Program-made: the position numbers and the translations under genes
Source of the DNA: Onchidella celtica
Lineage: Eukaryota; Mollusca; Gastropoda; Systellommatophora; Onchidiidae
Assembly: GCA_963931925.1 (NCBI GenBank)
Contig: OZ007579.1
Coordinates: 50,549,619-50,613,618, forward strand
Length of the DNA: 64,000 nt
Direction of reading: 5' to 3'
Shown: one piece after another, positions 59,263 to 64,000 of the stretch
How positions within the stretch are numbered: position 1 is the stretch's first letter
Layout of the letters: each line of letters begins with the position of its first letter
Notes under the pieces: model-generated
Told to the model about the DNA's origin: nothing
Database searches by the model: none
The model's input: only the letters and a program-made list of their open reading frames with translations

Positions 59263-62200
59263 GTGAATCCTTCCACTGACTTTATTGTACATGCTTGCTT
59301 GTGTTCTCAGGGCAAACACTCCTTTAGCTACATGTCATATTTTACTGAGCAAATATTTGGTGAAACGTTTCAAAACGTTATTATGCACTTTCATATTCAG
59401 TGTACAACAATCATTTCCAGGTTTAGACATGGGGGAAGCCCCAAGGCATAATAGTATACAAAGCTTAGGGAGCCCCTTGTTAAAACGTAATACAAGAAGG
59501 TCAAAAAAAAAAACACAACTGTGTACCTTTCGCCACAAAACCACAGAATTCACGTGACACATTCTAGCCTACCTGTTTAAAGAGGCTTGAAAAGATTACT
59601 AAAACTAATTACATAAAGTAATAATAGAAAAAATTAAAGGGCCAAAAATAATCACACCAAAAAAAAAAAAAAAAATTTAAAAAAAAAAGAAATTTGGTGA
59701 GGCCCCCGGCTGTAGTTTGTTCAGCTTATGCCTAACTGCGACACTGGCACCGACATTTTTGTTCCGGTACATTTGACAAAAACGTTTGTGTTCTAGCATT
59801 TTCCATGACCTTACATGCTGCCTTCAGTCAATTCAGAACCATCGGTCAAGCAGGCATGGAAAATACCACACACCTCTGCTTTAGTTACAATAACAGAATT
59901 ACATAAATCAAACCAGTATCTGAAATATTCATAATTTCAGACTTCTGGCACGAGCAAAGGGAATTAATCAAGGAATGCTAAGGGGAGATAATACAACTCC
60001 CCCCCCCCCCCCCCAAAAGCATCATGGAACAGAAGTAGAAAATATTATGCTTTAATTCACGTGAGTTTTCAACTACATCGTTTTTACGGTATGTTACTTC
60101 AGATCACGTGAGTAAAACATTCCAGTACATTCGTCACAGAGACAAACGGACCATCTGCTCAGTACAGAGAATATCATGAAAATTATCTCAAATGAAACTC
60201 AGGTGTGCCATAACAAAACAAAAAATATGTGTTGATTAAACAGACATCATGCCAAAGGCTTGTGCAATCTAGCCGTCTCAAGTATGAATAGTGTGGAAGA
60301 CCAAATGTGAAAGATTGTGGAATAATCTTCAGTGGTAAAATAAAAAATTAAAAATCCGAGGAGTATAGCGGTGATAATTTTAGGAAATTTTACTTCAAAG
60401 TCCAGAATTTTCAGCAATCTCAGCCTGATATGATAGTGAGACACCAGAACAATCTTGACAGCTTAAATGATTAACATGATATTAATTAACAAAAGCAAAC
60501 ATAAAAACAGTCATTTGACAGAAGGGTGTAGTATGTATGATTCTATGATTCTATAATTTTTAATTGTTAGTTATTTGGGATCCGTCAGTCTCGAAAGACT
60601 ATGAGCTTGTGCCCTAAATGTCTGTATGTTTCAGTCTGGTGCAACGTTGTGTGTGGCTGTACAAGCCTATCCTATTCCACAGGTGCTTTGATCTGAATGA
60701 CACAAAGGCCAAGAGATGGCTTTCAAGTTAGTTCTTCAGGGTAATATCTAGAATCCGGCCATCCTATTTTGTCATCCTCACGCCCATGTTTGATTTCAAT
60801 TCTTACTAGTCTAGTTCTTGCCACATCTTTTCCCGTTTTGTCTGTCTCAAGGAAGTAAATGAAAATGCAAGTTTGTTTTGTTTTGCCAGGAAGTAAATAA
60901 ATCAGCGGTCCCGGGGACAAAGTGCAAAAGCTAAACTTTGAATTCCTGCCGTTTTGTCATTTCTTGGTAGAAAAAAAAATCGACCCCTTAAAGTGACAAG
61001 GTTCTAACTCCATTCTGTCAACATTTGAGAAACTGGTGATTGAAGTTTCATAATTTTATGCTCATAGATTTTCCTGATGTGGTTTTTTTTTCTTTTTATT
61101 CGTACTTACAAATTACATATCGAATTCGTTTGATACTTTGGCACACAGTAGATATATGCCTGTAGAAGTTGTGTATAGTGTGTAACTCAGTTCAGCCAAA
61201 ACGTGGAGATAGAACCTTGTCTTTCTAAGGGGACCAAATGACGAGTTTATTCGACATAGAACGAAATGGAAAAACACACACACAAAAAGAGCACATTATG
61301 ATCAAACAGACTATCTCTGTTTACTGGTTCCTTACTCATCTGTTCTTCCTTTCTCCTGTAACTTTGACCTTTATAGACATTCTAGTTGATGCCAGAGACA
61401 TTAATACATGTATTTAACATGGGAAATGCACAAGTATTTGGTAATATTATACGCAAGATTCTGGATTAATTGCTGTTCTAAATAGTGACTAAAACATTTT
61501 TCCACAACTTATTACATTCAGACCTAACTGATCTCACCACAGATATATAGTCCTGTACATTGCACAGTTATAAGATAAGCAACTTTATCATTCGAAGGTT
61601 TAGCATTAAAAAAAAAAGCTTTTCGATATCTGACAGCTATCTCATATCACAGATCATACAAAAACTCATCCAAACAGGAATACTGAAAGAGAATGAATCA
61701 TCATTATCCGTGCAAAATGTTCAGATATTTCATTTGCAGTCTGCTTTTGGATGCTGACACTTAAGCAACATCGTTGAATACAGAAATTTATCAGGAAATC
61801 CACACACACACACACACACACACGCACCAAAAGAAAACTTCACCCACCTGGCGAACTCATGAGCCGTTACAAGCTCCAGTTTCCACATACAGTCCCCAAT
61901 AGTTTCAAGAACAAAAATACTCACATACAAAAGGGAATTTACAATCACTGCCTTCTTTTGTGCTTGGAGATGCAACAAACGCAAACCCTAACGCAGGTTC
62001 CGGAATGGTATCTCAAAAATCCACACATATTCTATGAACTCAGATCAGTCCATGAGTGCCAAAGCTTTTTTTTTCCAGTAGCAGACAGAAATTTGGTCAC
62101 ATTCCCGACATGGAACGCCCATCTATGTACAATTCAAGATTTTTGTTAACAGTTATAACATGTGCAAACTGCAGCACAACTAGGAAATTAGTGACAGCTA

Positions 62201-63746
62201 TAGAGAAATTATGCGAAATTGATTTCCATGCCTGAATCTTAGCTTACAACAATTCTCTACTCTTTGCAAAGAAAACAAAACATAAATGGTAACAATAACA
62301 ATTATTATAATAATAACAAAATAAAATTCAAGAAACAAATTGTCAGCATTTGGAATGATATAACGAATTCAGCTCCAAAAAAAACCAGTCCCATTGTGAA
62401 GCAAATGACTCATAAAATATCACACTGCTGCAGTTGTTAAGCTTTTATACAATGACAGAATAATTAAACAATATTACTAACAAATAATACTTATGTTTTT
62501 GGAATTTCTTCGTAAATGTTGTGGAAAGGAAGATATTTGAATTTAATCAAACATACAGTCGTTGCCACAAATATTAATTAAGTGTGCATTAACGCATAAT
62601 TAAGTGCAACAAGTGCGAACTATCTCACATTAATTAGCCCAGAACAAATTTTACAAGATAGATTGTGCATTGGGCCAATACACCATGTATCTCATTTGAT
62701 CGTTTTCATATTGTGATCAACAGAGAGAGGATAGACGTGCTCCAACAGCTTGACACCGGATCGTAGGTCCAGTTATGTGTGTGAACAAGTTGTAAGTAAG
62801 TGTTCCCCTCTGTTGGAAGTTGTCTTCCCTTGTGGGTTGAAATGAAAGGTGCTAGCCAATCAGATGATCTGACATGTGTCACGTGGGTAGGTGCTGAACT
62901 GCTAAGACTAGATCTGGAAAGACAAAACAGAACAAAGAATAGGTTACTTGGTTACACTAAAGATACCAGGTACGATAAAATGGACAGCTAGGGCTTTTTG
63001 CGTTCACTCGTTTCGCCAACGCCGCCTAGCAGCCAATGCTTAGGAGACATACAAAATGGCATGTTTCGTAATGCCGAATTATAGACAGAAAATACTGAGT
63101 TCAGTGCACTATTCACCTATCACTCTGGGTCCTGACTGAAGTAGCTTACTTTGTAATTATAACGCTGCAAGAAAAATCTGGCCCTTTTAGGAACTGATCA
63201 GTCGCATTTTTAACTTATCGATACACCAAGCACTTTCCTCACAGGCTCCGTCCCCGATCAGAGCATTAACTCTGTGCATGCTATTTTTAGAGGTTCAAAG
63301 ATGGTGTCTTGTCATTTTATGTAGCTCCATTGTCTTTGATTACACGGTGTTGGGCAGTTAGCTATTGCATAACAGCATCTACCTTGAACTGCCACTATTA
63401 TTACCACCATAAAATTCCTTTACACTTCCAGCAATCTTATCGCTACAACAGCAACCACATTAGGTGTAATTAGTTACTGCTTGTATCAGCATCATCGTCA
63501 TCACTACAGCTGTAACCGCAATCTCCTTCCACCATCACTGTCTCAAAATAATCATCACCACAAAAGTCTATCAACAACAACAACAACAACATCTACACCT
63601 ACCACCACTACAAGCATCAGTCCGAATCTTCATCACTATGATCACTACATCACAACTTTCAGCATCACCACCATTTTTTAGCAACATCAGGTACCACCAC
63701 CACCATCACCACCACCGCCACCACCACAACCACCAGCACCACCTAC
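59263..63746. other. Non-coding, possibly intron of the EF-hand gene
   Basis: AT-rich with poly-A, poly-C and (CA)n tracts and (CAC)n/(CAA)n repeats at 63540-63740. It lies downstream of the EF-hand exon on the minus strand, so it should contain that gene's next exon, which I could not find. Confidence 0.4.
60580..60720 (+). repeat. Possible dispersed repeat with AGTCTCGAAAGACT stem
   Basis: GATCCGTCAGTCTCGAAAGA contains a perfect 5-bp stem with a CGAA loop. I recall similar phrases from repeats in other marine invertebrates, but cannot confirm here. Confidence 0.25.
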
Positions 63747-63894
63747 CTCTGTACTCTATATAATCTTTGCCATCCTGTATAGTTCTGGCGATCAATTCCT
63801 CCGCCTCCTCGTGCGACATCCTCTCCCCCATGGTGGTGAGGAAATGACGGAAGTCTGACACCGTGATCCGGCCACTCCCTGTCTTGTCCAACAC
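63747..63894 (-). CDS. EF-hand protein, one internal exon (calmodulin/myosin light chain type)
   Basis: Acceptor GTGTGCAG and donor GTAGGT bound 49 codons plus one base (phase 0 in, phase 1 out). Residues 3-14 (DKTGSGRITVSD) form an EF-hand calcium loop with D instead of the usual E at position 12. The helix FRHFLTTMGERMSHEEAEELI resembles the third EF-hand region of calmodulin and myosin essential light chains. The fourth loop (QDGKDYIEYR) looks degenerate and is cut by the donor. Upstream exons lie beyond the window edge, and I could not identify the next exon downstream. The exact family is open. Confidence 0.75.
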
Positions 63895-64000
63895 CTGCAC
63901 ACACAAACCATAGCCAAAATATTGTATGCATGATAACTTTCACGACGTTAGAAACACAAAATTCTAGACGATTATCACGACATCAGAAATAATGGTTCTT

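Overview
The window looks like nuclear DNA of an invertebrate animal. Genes are spread over many short exons with GT..AG introns, long AT-rich non-coding stretches lie between them, microsatellites and minisatellites are common, and there are many remnants of animal transposons: a non-LTR retrotransposon with a C-terminal zinc finger, Helitrons, several MITE families, tRNA-like SINEs and LTR elements. The repeat style suggests a marine invertebrate, but I cannot name a phylum or species from the sequence.

Three host genes can be supported. (1) A complete gene for gamma-interferon-inducible lysosomal thiol reductase (GILT, IFI30 family) lies on the minus strand at 15597-27530. I rebuilt it as seven coding exons with all introns in phase 0, giving 248 residues. 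(2) A BTB/POZ-BACK protein lies on the minus strand, with its large last exon at 31628-33009 and a possible first coding exon at 33152-33236. (3) One internal exon of an EF-hand protein (calmodulin or myosin essential light chain type) is at 63747-63894, minus strand; the rest lies off the window or was not found. The genes share no evident pathway.

Layout. 1-8 kb: non-coding, with a 62-bp duplicated block and a SINE with an L2-like tail. 8.2-9.75 kb: 5'-truncated LINE between 65-bp direct repeats. 10.5-12 kb: one copy of a dispersed segment whose second copy is at 56.5-57.9 kb; the first copy carries a LINE 3' end. 13-14.6 kb: two related tandem arrays. 15.6-27.5 kb: GILT gene, with at least one mobile-element remnant or candidate in each of its six introns. 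29-30.2 kb: two head-to-tail Helitrons. 30.9-33.2 kb: 56-bp minisatellite and BTB gene. 33.3-38.8 kb: MITEs and Helitrons, several nested. 39.5-45.2 kb: tandem repeats, candidate LTR modules and an 870-bp minisatellite of 22-bp units. 46-51.5 kb: two MITE copies, a solo LTR, and purine-rich and tetranucleotide satellites. 54.4-55.1 kb: 42-bp minisatellite. 58.5-59.3 kb: palindromic inverted-repeat element. 63.7 kb: EF-hand exon.

The best candidate for something undescribed is a MITE family (copies at 33503, 36042, 46189 and 50433) whose insertions are all flanked by 7-bp target duplications, with an empty-site paralogue of one copy elsewhere in the window.
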